Below, piece by piece: positions 1 to 9,213 of a DNA stretch of 64,000 nucleotides (positions within the stretch are counted from its first letter, which is position 1; each line of letters opens with the position of its first letter). Made by a program: the position numbers and the translations under genes. Below the pieces are notes generated by a model. The model did no database searches. It was not told where the DNA came from and saw nothing but the letters and a program-made list of their open reading frames with translations. The stretch is taken from assembly GCA_963766175.1 (NCBI GenBank), contig CAVXZE010000002.1:186001-250000 (forward strand), in the 5' to 3' direction. The DNA is from CAVXZE01 sp963766175. Lineage in GTDB: Bacteria; Myxococcota_A; UBA9160; UBA6930.

Positions 1-26
1 AACCGGGATCCGCAGGCGCTCGACTG

Positions 27-818
27 TCACGAGGACTCCTGGGCCTTGGCGCGATTCCAGAGCTCGAGCCACTCGTCGGCAACGATCTCCCCGGGCGCGC
101 GACCGCTGGCGTGAACCTCCGACTCGGCAGCCCGGAAGCGCCGCTCGAAGCGGGCGTTCGCGCCGCGCAACGCCGCTTCGGGATCCACGCCGAGACGCCG
201 GGCCAGGCCGGTGAGGGCGAAGAGACAGTCGCCGAGCTCCTCGGAGAGCCGGGCCTGGCTGCCGCCCGAGCAGAGCTCCGCTCGAAGCTCCCCCAGCTCC
301 TCGTCGAGCTTCGCCAGCGCGTCGCGGGTCTCCGGCCAGTCGAATCCCACCCGCGCCGCGCGGCGCTGCAGCTTGGCGGATCTGGTGAGAGCGGGCAGCG
401 CCTCAGCCACACCGTCCAGGGCGCGATCTCCGTCGCCGCCTGTCATGGCGCGTTCGCGGGCCTTCTGCTCCTCCCAGCGCCGGGTCTGGGCTTCGGCGCT
501 CTTCACCTCCTCCTCGCCGAAGACGTGGGGATGACGACGCACCATCTTGTCGCAGATGGCGGAGACGACCTCGGCGAAGCCGAAGAGCCCCTCCTCCCGC
601 GCCATCTGCGCGTGATAGGCGACCTGGAAGAGCAGATCACCGAGCTCGTCACGAAGCGCCTCGAAGTCCCGGCGCCGGATGGCGTCGGCGACCTCGTAAG
701 CCTCCTCGATGGTGTGGGGTGCAATCGAGGAGAAGTCCTGCTCCAGGTCCCAGGGGCAGCCCTCCTCGCGGTCTCGTAGCCGCGCCATGATCTCCAGGAG
801 TCGTTCGATCCGGCTCAC
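27..818 (-). CDS. mazG: MazG nucleoside triphosphate pyrophosphohydrolase
   Basis: A 263-aa protein with two tandem MazG domains, the usual length of full MazG. The N-terminal half has the family block CPWDLEQDF near residue 21 and the metal-binding EEAYEV and ELGDLLFQ segments; the C-terminal half repeats the pattern with EELGDCLFAL. The family hydrolyses (d)NTPs to NMP and pyrophosphate, cleaning the nucleotide pool. The start is GTG at 818. No Shine-Dalgarno is visible; GATACT lies 7 nt upstream, so the mRNA may be leaderless. It is divergent from the hydrolase at 866. Confidence 0.95.
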   Translation of the reverse strand: MSRIERLLEIMARLRDREEGCPWDLEQDFSSIAPHTIEEAYEVADAIRRRDFEALRDELGDLLFQVAYHAQMAREEGLFGFAEVVSAICDKMVRRHPHVFGEEEVKSAEAQTRRWEEQKARERAMTGGDGDRALDGVAEALPALTRSAKLQRRAARVGFDWPETRDALAKLDEELGELRAELCSGGSQARLSEELGDCLFALTGLARRLGVDPEAALRGANARFERRFRAAESEVHASGRAPGEIVADEWLELWNRAKAQESS

Positions 819-852
819 GAGCCCGAGTATCAGCGATCCGCCGATGACGCGG

Positions 853-858
853 TACTAT
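853..858 (+). promoter_or_regulatory. putative -10 box of a leaderless promoter
   Basis: TACTAT ends 7 nt before the GTG at 866, and no ribosome-binding site fits between them. No good -35 hexamer is apparent 16-18 bp upstream. On the other strand GATACT (826-831) stands in the same position before mazG. Inference from position only. Confidence 0.4.
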
Positions 859-865
859 CCCGGGC

Positions 866-1696
866 GTGAAAATCTCCTGGCACGAGTCCAGCGTCGAGAT
901 CCCGAGTGGAGCCCTCCGGGTCCAGGAGCAGGGAGAGGGACCCGGCCTGATCTGGAGTCACGGGCTTCTGCACCCCATCGCTCTGGAGGAGCTGACGCCG
1001 CTGCGCGAGCTCATCGAGGGGATGGAGGGACGACGCGTGGTCCGCTACGACGCGCGCGGTCACGGGGGCTCGGCGGCGGGACGCAACGACGCGGCGAATC
1101 GCTGGGACCAGCTCGGCGCGGACCTGCTCGAGCTGGCCAGCGCTCTCGAGATCGAGCGCTTCGTGGCAGCGGGCGCATCGATGGGGGTGGCGGCATCGCT
1201 CCGAGCCGCCCTCCTCGCGCCCGAGCGAATCGCCGCCCTGCTGCTGCTGATTCCGCCAACGGCCTGGGAGAGCCGTCCGGCACAGGCCGGCCTCTACCGC
1301 GCGATGGCGCAACTCCTCGACGAGAAGGGCACTCTCGCGGTGGCGAAGGCGGTGGAGGAGACACTCCGGGACCAACCGATCGCACCGGGCTTCGAGCCGG
1401 CGCAGGAAGCGCTCTACGAAGCGCTTCGGGGCTGGGATCCGCCGGCTCTCCGCCACGTCCTGCGCGGCGCCGCCGACAGCGACCTTCCCGATCTGGAACG
1501 CCTGGCGGAGATCGACGCACCCGCGCTGATCGTGGCGGTGCGGGACGATCCCGGCCATCCCCTCTCGACGGCCCAGGAGCTCGCGGAGCGGATTCCGTTC
1601 GCGCAGCTCCGGGTGGTGGCGAGCCTCGCCGAGGTCGATGAGATCCGAGCCACCGCCACCCACTTCCTCGACGAGCTCGCGGCGGCCGGCTGCTGA
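866..1696 (+). CDS. alpha/beta hydrolase fold protein
   Basis: A 276-aa alpha/beta hydrolase. Seen: an SHGL oxyanion-region motif near residue 31, YDARGHGGS near 61, and the nucleophile elbow GASMG with Ser105. The acid is probably in the VRDDPGHP region. The C-terminal catalytic His normally found after the last strand is not evident there (the segment reads VVASLAEVDE), so activity is uncertain. Substrate unknown. GTG start at 866 without a Shine-Dalgarno, but with TACTAT at 853-858, 7 nt upstream: a leaderless signature. Convergent with uvrA. Confidence 0.85.
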   Translation: MKISWHESSVEIPSGALRVQEQGEGPGLIWSHGLLHPIALEELTPLRELIEGMEGRRVVRYDARGHGGSAAGRNDAANRWDQLGADLLELASALEIERFVAAGASMGVAASLRAALLAPERIAALLLLIPPTAWESRPAQAGLYRAMAQLLDEKGTLAVAKAVEETLRDQPIAPGFEPAQEALYEALRGWDPPALRHVLRGAADSDLPDLERLAEIDAPALIVAVRDDPGHPLSTAQELAERIPFAQLRVVASLAEVDEIRATATHFLDELAAAGC

Positions 1697-1729
1697 AGAC
1701 ACCCCTGCGCTACGCGCGGATCCAGCCGC

Positions 1730-4570
1730 TTACAGCACCCGACGCAGGTATCGACCCGTGAAGCTCGCCTTGCACTTCGATACCTCTTCGGGCGTTCCGG
1801 TGGCCACCACCTCGCCGCCGCCGTCACCACCCTCGGGGCCGAGATCGATCACATGGTCGGCGCAGCGGATCACGTCCAGGTTGTGCTCGATCACGACCAC
1901 GGTGTTGCCCGCATCGACCAGCCGGTCGAGCACGGCGAGAAGCTTGCGAAGGTCGTCGAAGTGAAGGCCCGTGGTGGGCTCATCGAGGATGTAGAGCGTC
2001 CTTCCCGTGGCTTTCTTGGAGAGCTCCCGGGAGAGCTTGATTCGCTGGGCCTCGCCCCCGGAAAGCGTGGGGGAGGACTGGCCGAGCTTCACGTAGCCGA
2101 GGCCCACCAGAGAGAGGGTGCGGAGTCCCGAGAGCACCTTCGGCTGGTTGGCAAAGACATCGAGGGCTTCGCTGACCGAGAGATCGAGGACCTCCGCGAT
2201 GTTCAGCCCCTTGAAGCGAACCCGCAGGGTGGCCTCGTTGAATCGCTTTCCCCTGCACACCTCGCAAGGAACGAAGACATCGGGCAGGAAGTGCATCTCG
2301 ATGCGGCGCACACCGTCGCCCTCGCAGGCCTCGCAGCGCCCACCCTTCACGTTGAAGGAGAAGCGGCCCGGCCTGAATCCGTAAGTCCTCGCCTCGGCGG
2401 TCAGGGAGAAGACCTTGCGGATCTCGTCGAATACCTTGGTGTAGGTGGCAGGATTGCTGCGGGGCGTGCGGCCGATGGGCCGCTGATCGATGTCGATCAC
2501 CTTGTCGATGTAGCCTTCGCCCGAAATGCGCCGGTGGGAGCCGGGGATCTCGCGGCTCGCGTAGAGGAGTCGGCGCAGGGCGGGATAGAGCACCGCATTG
2601 ACCAGGGTGCTCTTCCCCGCGCCCGAAACGCCCGTCACCGCGATGAAGGTCTCGAGGGGAAAGGAGACGTTCACGCGCTTGAGATTGTGCTCACTGGCGC
2701 CTTCGACGCGGAGCTTCTTGCCCGACCCGCGGCGCCGCTTGCGGGGAGTCTCGATCGCGAGCCGCCCCGAGAGATACTTCCCGGTGAGAGAACGCGCGGA
2801 TCGCGCCAGCTGTACCGGGGTTCCGGAGAAGACCACCTCGCCGCCGGCGATGCCAGCGCCCGGACCGAAATCCACCACGTGGTCGGCGGAGCGGATGGTC
2901 TCGGCGTCGTGCTCGACGACCACGACGGTGTTTCCGAGGTCGCGCAGGCGCCCCAGTGTGTCCAGCAGCCGGCGGTTGTCGCGCTGGTGAAGGCCGATGG
3001 AGGGTTCGTCGAGAATGTAGAGGACACCGGTGAGCTCGCTTCCGATCTGACTGGCCAGGCGGATGCGCTGGCTCTCTCCGCCGGAGAGCGAGGGACCCGG
3101 CCGATCCAGGGTCAGGTAGCCGAGCCCGACATTGACCAGGAATCCCAGCCGACCGTTGATCTCCTTCAGGACCTCCTCGGCGATTCGGCGCTCGGTCGGG
3201 TCGAGGGAGACACTGTTCACGAACTCGCGCGTCTCGCGAATCGTGTGGGAGCTGAGCTCCGGGAGGCTCAGACCGCCGATCGACACCGCACGCGATTCGG
3301 GACGTAGCCGCCGTCCCTCGCAGCTGGAGCAGACGGATTCGGAGAGGTAGCGCATGTAGTATTTGCGCATGCCCTCGGACTTGGTCTGCCGGAAACGGCG
3401 GTAGAGCCCGTTCAACGCGCCCTCGAAGCTGCGCTGCCACTCGATCTTTCCCGTCGAGAACTTCATCGTCATGGCGATCTTCTTGCCCTTCGAGCCGTGG
3501 AGCAGGAGATCGCGATGCCGCTTGGGAAGCTTGTTCCAGGGCTGGTCGAAGTCGATGCCGTATTCCTTGGACAGGTTGTGAAGGAGCGACCCGGTCCAGC
3601 TCTCGGAGCGCTCGATCACCTTCGCCCAGGGCTCGATGGCCCCCTCCCGGACGCTGCGGCTCGGATCCGGGATCACCAGATCCGCGTCCATCTCCGGCTT
3701 GGTTCCAAGCCCGTTGCAGTCGGGGCACATTCCGATCGGGGAGTTGAAGGAGAAGCTCTGTGGACTGAGCTCGGGAAAACCCAGATCGCAATGATGACAG
3801 TAGAGGTGCTCGGAGTAGAGGTGTTCCTCGCCACCGACCACGGCGCAGATGAGCAGGCCGTTTCCCTTGCCGAGCGCGGTCTCCACCGAGTCGGTGAGGC
3901 GCGCGCGGTAGGCGGCGTCTCGGCGCGCTCGCGCCGCCAACCGGTCCACCACCACGTCGATGGTGTGCTTTCTCTTCTTGTCGAGAACCGGAAGCTCGTC
4001 GTCCCGAAAGATCTCGCCGTCGATCCGGAAGCGCCCGAAGCCCTCGCGGACCGTCTCCTGTAGCAGCTCGCGGTACTCGCCCTTCCGGTTGTCGACGACA
4101 CGAGCCAGAAGCATGAAACGGCTTCCACCCGCCAGCGCCAGGATGCGCTCGCAGATCTCCTCGGCGGAGAGGCGTTCCACCGCGCGCCCGCACTGGTGGC
4201 AGCTCTGGCGGCCGATGCGTGCGAAGAGCACGCGGAGGTAGTCGTAGACCTCGGTGATGGTGCCCACCGTCGAGCGGGGATTGTTGCTGGCCGCCTTCTG
4301 CTCGATGCTGATGGTCGGACTCAGGCCGCGGATGTGGTCGTACTTGGGCTTCTCGATCTGCCCGAGGAACTGTCGCGCGTAGGCGGAGAGGGACTCTACG
4401 TAGCGCCGCTGACCCTCGGCGTAGATGGTGTCGAAGGCGAGGGAGGACTTGCCGGAGCCGGACGGTCCGGTGAAGACCACCAGCTTGTTCTTGGGAATCC
4501 GCGCATCGACCTTCTTCAGGTTGTGCTCGGCCGCTCCGCGGATCTCGATGGCTTCGTTGCGACGCCCCAT
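1730..4570 (-). CDS. uvrA: UvrABC excinuclease subunit A
   Basis: A 946-aa UvrA, the standard size. It is the ATPase that finds bulky DNA lesions and loads UvrB. Seen: first Walker A GPSGSGKSS at residues 35-43, second Walker A GVSGAGKST near 645, two ABC signature blocks (LSGGESQRIRLA and LSGGEAQRIKLS), and zinc-finger pairs CHQCG, CSSCEG and CEACEG. The start is ATG at 4570 (MGRRNEAIEIRG) with GAGGAAG just upstream. The open frame continues about 370 codons further, but that part is antisense to the TauE gene and has no UvrA homology. Confidence 0.97.
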   Translation of the reverse strand: MGRRNEAIEIRGAAEHNLKKVDARIPKNKLVVFTGPSGSGKSSLAFDTIYAEGQRRYVESLSAYARQFLGQIEKPKYDHIRGLSPTISIEQKAASNNPRSTVGTITEVYDYLRVLFARIGRQSCHQCGRAVERLSAEEICERILALAGGSRFMLLARVVDNRKGEYRELLQETVREGFGRFRIDGEIFRDDELPVLDKKRKHTIDVVVDRLAARARRDAAYRARLTDSVETALGKGNGLLICAVVGGEEHLYSEHLYCHHCDLGFPELSPQSFSFNSPIGMCPDCNGLGTKPEMDADLVIPDPSRSVREGAIEPWAKVIERSESWTGSLLHNLSKEYGIDFDQPWNKLPKRHRDLLLHGSKGKKIAMTMKFSTGKIEWQRSFEGALNGLYRRFRQTKSEGMRKYYMRYLSESVCSSCEGRRLRPESRAVSIGGLSLPELSSHTIRETREFVNSVSLDPTERRIAEEVLKEINGRLGFLVNVGLGYLTLDRPGPSLSGGESQRIRLASQIGSELTGVLYILDEPSIGLHQRDNRRLLDTLGRLRDLGNTVVVVEHDAETIRSADHVVDFGPGAGIAGGEVVFSGTPVQLARSARSLTGKYLSGRLAIETPRKRRRGSGKKLRVEGASEHNLKRVNVSFPLETFIAVTGVSGAGKSTLVNAVLYPALRRLLYASREIPGSHRRISGEGYIDKVIDIDQRPIGRTPRSNPATYTKVFDEIRKVFSLTAEARTYGFRPGRFSFNVKGGRCEACEGDGVRRIEMHFLPDVFVPCEVCRGKRFNEATLRVRFKGLNIAEVLDLSVSEALDVFANQPKVLSGLRTLSLVGLGYVKLGQSSPTLSGGEAQRIKLSRELSKKATGRTLYILDEPTTGLHFDDLRKLLAVLDRLVDAGNTVVVIEHNLDVIRCADHVIDLGPEGGDGGGEVVATGTPEEVSKCKASFTGRYLRRVL

Positions 4571-4654
4571 CAGCTTCCTCGACTCCAGGCCGACGCAGTG
4601 TCGGGGCTTTCCCCCCCAGTCGCCACCCCGAGACGCGCGGGCTAAGAAGCTCTC

Positions 4655-5383
4655 GTGCCGGAGCTCAGCGACCTCGCCGCGACCGCCGCCATCATGGCGA
4701 TCGGCGCACTGAGTCAGGGATTCCTTGGCTTCGGATTCGCCATCGTGGCGATGGCCGGGCTGACCCTCTCCCGCGATCTGCTCCACGCGGCGGGCGTCGT
4801 CAACCTGACCGGGATCCTGGTTGCGGCTTTGGTGCTGACCGCTCTCCGGCGAGAGGTGCTCTGGCGCCCGGCGCTGCGCATGATCCCCGGAGTCCTGGTG
4901 GGAGTGGTGCTGGGAGTCTCGGCGCTCGGCGCCCTGGATCGGGATCTCATGGTCCGGACCCTGGGGGTCACGATCGTCGCGATCTCGCTCTGGAACCTTC
5001 GCACCCCGACCCCTCAGACCGGCGAAGCGCCGATCCGGGACGGCGTCGCCGGGCTTCTCGGGGGGCTCCTCGGCGGAGCCTTCAACACCGGTGGCCCGGC
5101 CATCGTGGCCCACCTCTACCGGCGCCCGGACTCGCCCCAGGCGGTCAAGGCCACCAACCAGCTGATTTTCCTCACCATGGGCCTGGCTCGGCTTCCCACC
5201 GCCACCGCCCAGGGCCAGATGACCTCTTCGATCTGGATCGAGGCCGCCATCATGGCCCCGATCCTGGTGACGGGACTCCTGATCGGGATCCGGCTGGGCC
5301 GCCGGGTGAGCCCTGCACAGTTCCGGCGGGTCTCCTGGCTCGCCCTGGGCGCAATGGGAGGTGCTCTCGTCTTCTCCCCCTGA
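4655..5383 (+). CDS. TauE/SafE family membrane carrier
   Basis: A 242-aa polytopic membrane protein with about eight hydrophobic segments and the two-half TauE/SafE architecture: GALSQGFLGFGFA near the N-terminus and GGLLGGAFNTGGPAIVAHL near residue 135. The family exports sulfite, sulfoacetate or other organosulfonates; the substrate here cannot be read from sequence. GTG start at 4655; TAAGAA lies 6 nt upstream and no Shine-Dalgarno is clear. Followed after 60 bp by a histidine kinase on the same strand. Confidence 0.85.
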   Translation: MPELSDLAATAAIMAIGALSQGFLGFGFAIVAMAGLTLSRDLLHAAGVVNLTGILVAALVLTALRREVLWRPALRMIPGVLVGVVLGVSALGALDRDLMVRTLGVTIVAISLWNLRTPTPQTGEAPIRDGVAGLLGGLLGGAFNTGGPAIVAHLYRRPDSPQAVKATNQLIFLTMGLARLPTATAQGQMTSSIWIEAAIMAPILVTGLLIGIRLGRRVSPAQFRRVSWLALGAMGGALVFSP

Positions 5384-5443
5384 CCCTGCGTTCAAGAGGC
5401 CTTCGCGTCCCGCCGATTCCCTGCAGGGGAGAAGACCCGACCG

Positions 5444-7210
5444 ATGCACCCGTACGCTCTCATCCCACTCGCCGCGTGCATTGCCTCCGCGGCGATCGCG
5501 ATCGCACTCTGGCTCCGCGCGACTTCGAATCGCCGGATCCTCCCGGTGGTGTCGCTGGTGCTGCTGGGCGCATTCTGGGCGTTCTGCGAGGTGCTCTGGA
5601 GCCTCGCGCCGGACCCGGAGACGGCCCTCGGACTTCAGCGGATCTCGGCCCTCGGATGGATCGGCCTCGGGCCCCTCTCCCTCCACGTGGTGCAGCAGGC
5701 GATCGGCCAGCCGGATCGCCGAATGTCGCGAGTCATCGGCGCACTCTATGCGATCGCTGGATTCTTTCTGGTCCTCGCCTGGACCACCCCGTGGATGGTC
5801 GAGCGGGCCGTCCCCACCGCCTGGGGATATGCGGCGGCTCCCGGGGCCGCCTTTCCGATCTTCTACGCCATCACCATCGCCGCGGCCTCAACCGCCATCT
5901 ACCGCTGGATTCGACATCTGCGCAGCACACCCGAGGGGACCGAGGGTGGAAAGGGGCGGCTGGCCACCATCGGCCTGATGAGTCCGCTGATCGCCACCTC
6001 GGTCACCGACGCGCTCCTGCCCTCCTTCGGTGTGCACATCCCTCGACTCGGCTCGGCCTCCCTCGCCGGCCTGGCCGCACTCCAGCTGATGAGCTTCGTC
6101 CGCTACGGACGCTCTCTGCTGGTCCCCGAAGGCTTCACCGCGAAGATCCTGGAGACGATCCCCGACGGAATTGCGGCGCTCAGCCTCACCGGTCACGTGC
6201 GCGCACTGAACGAGGGAATGGCTCGGTTCTTCGGGGTTCCGCGCCAGCAGCTGGTCGGCTCCTGCGTGATCGATGCGCTCTCCGAGAACGTGCTCGACCC
6301 GCCGCGGGAGGTCCGCGAGCTGGAGTGTGAGGTGATCCCGAGATCCGGCACTCCGATCCCCGTCTCGATCTCGACCACGATCCAGACCGACAAGCTCGGG
6401 CTGCCCGAGGGTGTGGTGCTGGTGGCACGGGATCTCCGAGAGCTGGTGACCCTGCGCAACCACCTGGTGATGTCGGGGCGCCTGGCGGCGGTGGGGGAGC
6501 TCGCGGCGGGCATCGCTCACGAGATCAACAATCCCATTACCTATGTTCGCAGCAATCTGTCCGTGCTCCGCGAGCACTGGTCGGTGGTACGCAAGGCGCT
6601 CGAGAACGTGGAGACATCGGACCCCCTGGAAGAGGTGATCAGCGAGGGGGAGGAGCTGATCGACGATTCGCTGGAGGGAGTCGACCGCGCTGCCGGGATC
6701 GTGCGCGACGTCCGGGAGTTCTCCCACGCGGGGACAGAAGTCATGGAGATGGTCGATGTCAACGAGTTGCTCGATCAGACGCTGCGCGTGGCGCGCCTGC
6801 AAATCCCGAAGGGAGCGAACATCGACAAGCGGCTGGGCGACCTCCCGCTGGTTCCCTGCCAGCCCCAGCGAATCAAGCAGGCGCTGATGAATCTGATCCT
6901 GAATGCCGCCCAGGCCATCGAGGGCAATGGGAACATCCGCCTGATCACGCAACACATCGACGGCGAGGTGGTGATACGGATCGAGGACGACGGCTGTGGG
7001 ATCCCCGACGAGTTCATCGACCGGATCTTCGATCCCTTCTTCACCACGAAGCCGGTGGGAGTCGGAACCGGGCTCGGTCTCGCCATCACCTTCGGCATCA
7101 TCGAGCGCCACGGGGGAGAGATCGTAGTCCTCTCGAAGCCGGACCAGGGAACCTCGATCCGGGCGCACCTGCCCGTGCATCCCGACGGAGAGGAACCCAC
7201 TACCTCCTGA
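5444..7210 (+). CDS. membrane PAS-domain sensor histidine kinase
   Basis: A 588-aa sensor kinase. Residues 1-220 form seven or so hydrophobic segments (7TM-type sensor region), followed by a PAS domain (about 225-335, starting AKILETIPDGIAAL). The dimerisation/phosphoacceptor helix has AAGIAHEINNP with His359. A HATPase domain carries the N box NLILNAAQAI, G1 DDGCGIPD near 515, FDPFFTTK and GTGLGLAI. The ELAAGIAHEINNP type is that of NtrB/ZraS-like kinases. No response regulator is adjacent, so it looks orphan. ATG start with GGGGAGAAG upstream. Confidence 0.92.
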   Translation: MHPYALIPLAACIASAAIAIALWLRATSNRRILPVVSLVLLGAFWAFCEVLWSLAPDPETALGLQRISALGWIGLGPLSLHVVQQAIGQPDRRMSRVIGALYAIAGFFLVLAWTTPWMVERAVPTAWGYAAAPGAAFPIFYAITIAAASTAIYRWIRHLRSTPEGTEGGKGRLATIGLMSPLIATSVTDALLPSFGVHIPRLGSASLAGLAALQLMSFVRYGRSLLVPEGFTAKILETIPDGIAALSLTGHVRALNEGMARFFGVPRQQLVGSCVIDALSENVLDPPREVRELECEVIPRSGTPIPVSISTTIQTDKLGLPEGVVLVARDLRELVTLRNHLVMSGRLAAVGELAAGIAHEINNPITYVRSNLSVLREHWSVVRKALENVETSDPLEEVISEGEELIDDSLEGVDRAAGIVRDVREFSHAGTEVMEMVDVNELLDQTLRVARLQIPKGANIDKRLGDLPLVPCQPQRIKQALMNLILNAAQAIEGNGNIRLITQHIDGEVVIRIEDDGCGIPDEFIDRIFDPFFTTKPVGVGTGLGLAITFGIIERHGGEIVVLSKPDQGTSIRAHLPVHPDGEEPTTS

Positions 7211-7247
7211 TGCATCTTCGCTAGGCTCCCGACCGGAGGTGGAGCCC

Positions 7248-8066
7248 ATGTACCAGGAGATTCTCTACCAGGTCGAGGACCCGGTGGCGACGATCACGCT
7301 GAACCGCCCGGACCGGCTGAACGCATTCACCCACCGGATGGAGGGCGAGATCAAGCACGCCGTCGCACGGGCCGAAGCCGACCCGGCGGCCGTGGTGATC
7401 GTGCTGACCGGCGCCGGCCGCGGCTTCTGTGCTGGAGCCGACATCCAGCGTCTGAAGCGGATCGGCGAAGGCGAAAGAGCAGAGGAGGGTGCGGATCTCC
7501 CGGCGGATCCGGGGGATGCCACGATGGACGCGAGCTTCCGCGGCCCCCACTCCTATCTGCTGTCGGTACGCAAGCCGATCATCGCCGCCATCAACGGCCC
7601 CGTCGCCGGCCTCGGCTTCGCCATCGCCATGTTCTGCGACATGCGCTTCGCCTCGGACCGGGCCATCTTCACCACGGCGTTCTCGCGGCGCGGACTGATC
7701 GCCGAGTGGGGGATCGGTTGGACCCTGCCCCGGCTGATCGGGACGGCCCACGCCCTCGACCTGTTGCTCTCGGCGCGCAGGCTCGACGCCGCCGAGGCGG
7801 ACCGGGTGGGGCTGGTCAATCGCGTTCTTCCGCACGACGAACTGCTGCCCTTCGTACGAGACTATGCGAAGGAGCTGGCCGAAAACTGCTCCCCGACCTC
7901 CATGGCCATCATGAAGCGTCAGGTCTACACCAATCTCACTCAGGACCTCGGCCATGCCATGACCGAGTCCATCGCACTCATGGTGGAAAGCTTCTCGCGG
8001 GAAGACCTAAAGGAGGGCGTGCAATCCTACATGGACAAGCGCCCACCGAAGTTCAAGCGGGTCTAG
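7248..8066 (+). CDS. enoyl-CoA hydratase/isomerase family protein
   Basis: A crotonase-fold enzyme of 272 aa. Seen: ATITLNRPDRLNAF near the N-terminus, the oxyanion-hole block GRGFCAGAD, GPVAGLGFAIAMFCD, and a catalytic-region Glu in RRGLIAEWGIGW. It probably hydrates or isomerises an acyl-CoA in fatty-acid or aromatic-acid breakdown. I choose ATG 7248 over GTG 7239 because GGAGG at 7235-7239 is correctly spaced for it. The insert ADLPADPGDATMDASF (about residues 83-98) lengthens the usual loop. Confidence 0.92.
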   Translation: MYQEILYQVEDPVATITLNRPDRLNAFTHRMEGEIKHAVARAEADPAAVVIVLTGAGRGFCAGADIQRLKRIGEGERAEEGADLPADPGDATMDASFRGPHSYLLSVRKPIIAAINGPVAGLGFAIAMFCDMRFASDRAIFTTAFSRRGLIAEWGIGWTLPRLIGTAHALDLLLSARRLDAAEADRVGLVNRVLPHDELLPFVRDYAKELAENCSPTSMAIMKRQVYTNLTQDLGHAMTESIALMVESFSREDLKEGVQSYMDKRPPKFKRV

Positions 8067-8070
8067 CCGA

Positions 8071-9213
8071 CTATGCTGAGCCCCGGCGGATCACGATCTC
8101 GGTGATCTCGGAGGGAGCGAAGAGACGGATCGGGGGACCCCAGAAGCCGGTACCGCGGCTCACGTAGAGTTGACTTCGGCCGCGGCGGAGCAGACCGGCG
8201 ACGTGGGGCATCGCGAGGCGCACCAGGTAGACGAAAGGCCAGATCTGGCCACCGTGGGTGTGGCCGGAGAGCTGGAGGTCGACCTGCATGGCGCTGGCGC
8301 GTTTGAAGCTGGTGGGGTCGTGGGCCAGCAGCACCACCGGACGGTCCGGATCGCGATCGCGAAGGGCGCGTGCCAGGTCCTCGGAGGAGCCGCGCACCCA
8401 GTCGCCGCGGTAGTCGTCGACGCCGGCCAGATCGAAGGCCTCCTCGCCGTCGCCGATCTGCACGCGCTCGTTGCAAAGCGGACGGATTCCGAGCTCGCTG
8501 ATCCGCGCCAGCCAGGCCTCGGCGCCGGAATAGTAGTCGTGATTGCCGGTGACGAAGTAGACGCCGTGGGGAGCCGACAGCTCGCCGAGGGGCTCCACCT
8601 CGCCCTCGAGCTGTCGCACGCTGCCATCCACCAGGTCGCCGGTCAGGACGATCAGATCGGGAGCCAGGCGCTCTACCTCCCGGACCAGCCTGGCGGCGAA
8701 TTCGCGTCGAAGGATCGGTCCGATGTGGAGGTCGCTGAGCTGGACGATCCGGAACCCGTCGCGTGATTCCGGCCAGCGTTCGATCCTCACCTCGACCCGC
8801 TCTACCCGGGGCATGGCCAGCGCCGCGCGCACACCGACGGCGCTCGCCGCGGCGACCACTCCGACCACACCGACGGCGCGAATCCGCGCCGCGCCCTCGG
8901 CGGGCCCCGCTCCCAGCAGCCAGAGTAGACCGTCGGTGATCCCGAGCATCACCACGGTCAGCAGCAAGACACCCATCCAGAGCAGCGGAATCCAGGAGAG
9001 CCAGCGAAGCGCCGGGGGACGGTAGAGACGCTCCGCCACGGGCTGCAGCACCATGCCGATGCCGAGTATCGCGATCACCCAGAGCAGGGCGCTGCGCGCG
9101 AAGCCGTCGAGACCGGGGTCGAGCACCAGTCGGGTCGCCAGGTAGACATGCGCGGAGGCGAGGATTCCGATCGCGATCGCGAGGATCCCGAGAATCAAGG
9201 CGATGCGCTTCAT
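8071..9213 (-). CDS. membrane-anchored metallophosphoesterase
   Basis: A 380-aa protein with four N-terminal transmembrane segments (residues 1-150) and a C-terminal calcineurin-like phosphoesterase domain. Metal-binding motifs appear in order: DLHIG, GDLVDG, GNHDY and GHTHGGQ. This architecture matches YaeI/YkuE-type enzymes, some of which act on UDP-2,3-diacylglucosamine or related envelope phosphates; the substrate here is unknown. Its ATG overlaps the cupin gene's stop by 4 bp, so the two are co-transcribed. Convergent with the crotonase gene 4 bp away. Confidence 0.9.
   Translation of the reverse strand: MKRIALILGILAIAIGILASAHVYLATRLVLDPGLDGFARSALLWVIAILGIGMVLQPVAERLYRPPALRWLSWIPLLWMGVLLLTVVMLGITDGLLWLLGAGPAEGAARIRAVGVVGVVAAASAVGVRAALAMPRVERVEVRIERWPESRDGFRIVQLSDLHIGPILRREFAARLVREVERLAPDLIVLTGDLVDGSVRQLEGEVEPLGELSAPHGVYFVTGNHDYYSGAEAWLARISELGIRPLCNERVQIGDGEEAFDLAGVDDYRGDWVRGSSEDLARALRDRDPDRPVVLLAHDPTSFKRASAMQVDLQLSGHTHGGQIWPFVYLVRLAMPHVAGLLRRGRSQLYVSRGTGFWGPPIRLFAPSEITEIVIRRGSA

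Noticed and set aside
1853..3307. 484-codon open frame antisense to uvrA
   Set aside because: A mirror of a strongly conserved gene; no independent features.
4571..5686. N-terminal extension of about 370 codons on the uvrA reading frame
   Set aside because: It is antisense to the TauE and kinase genes, has low-complexity Arg/Gly/His-rich sequence and no UvrA similarity; a good ribosome site precedes ATG 4570.
5888..7249. 453-codon open frame antisense to the histidine kinase
   Set aside because: It mirrors the kinase codons, has no recognisable motifs and no ribosome site.
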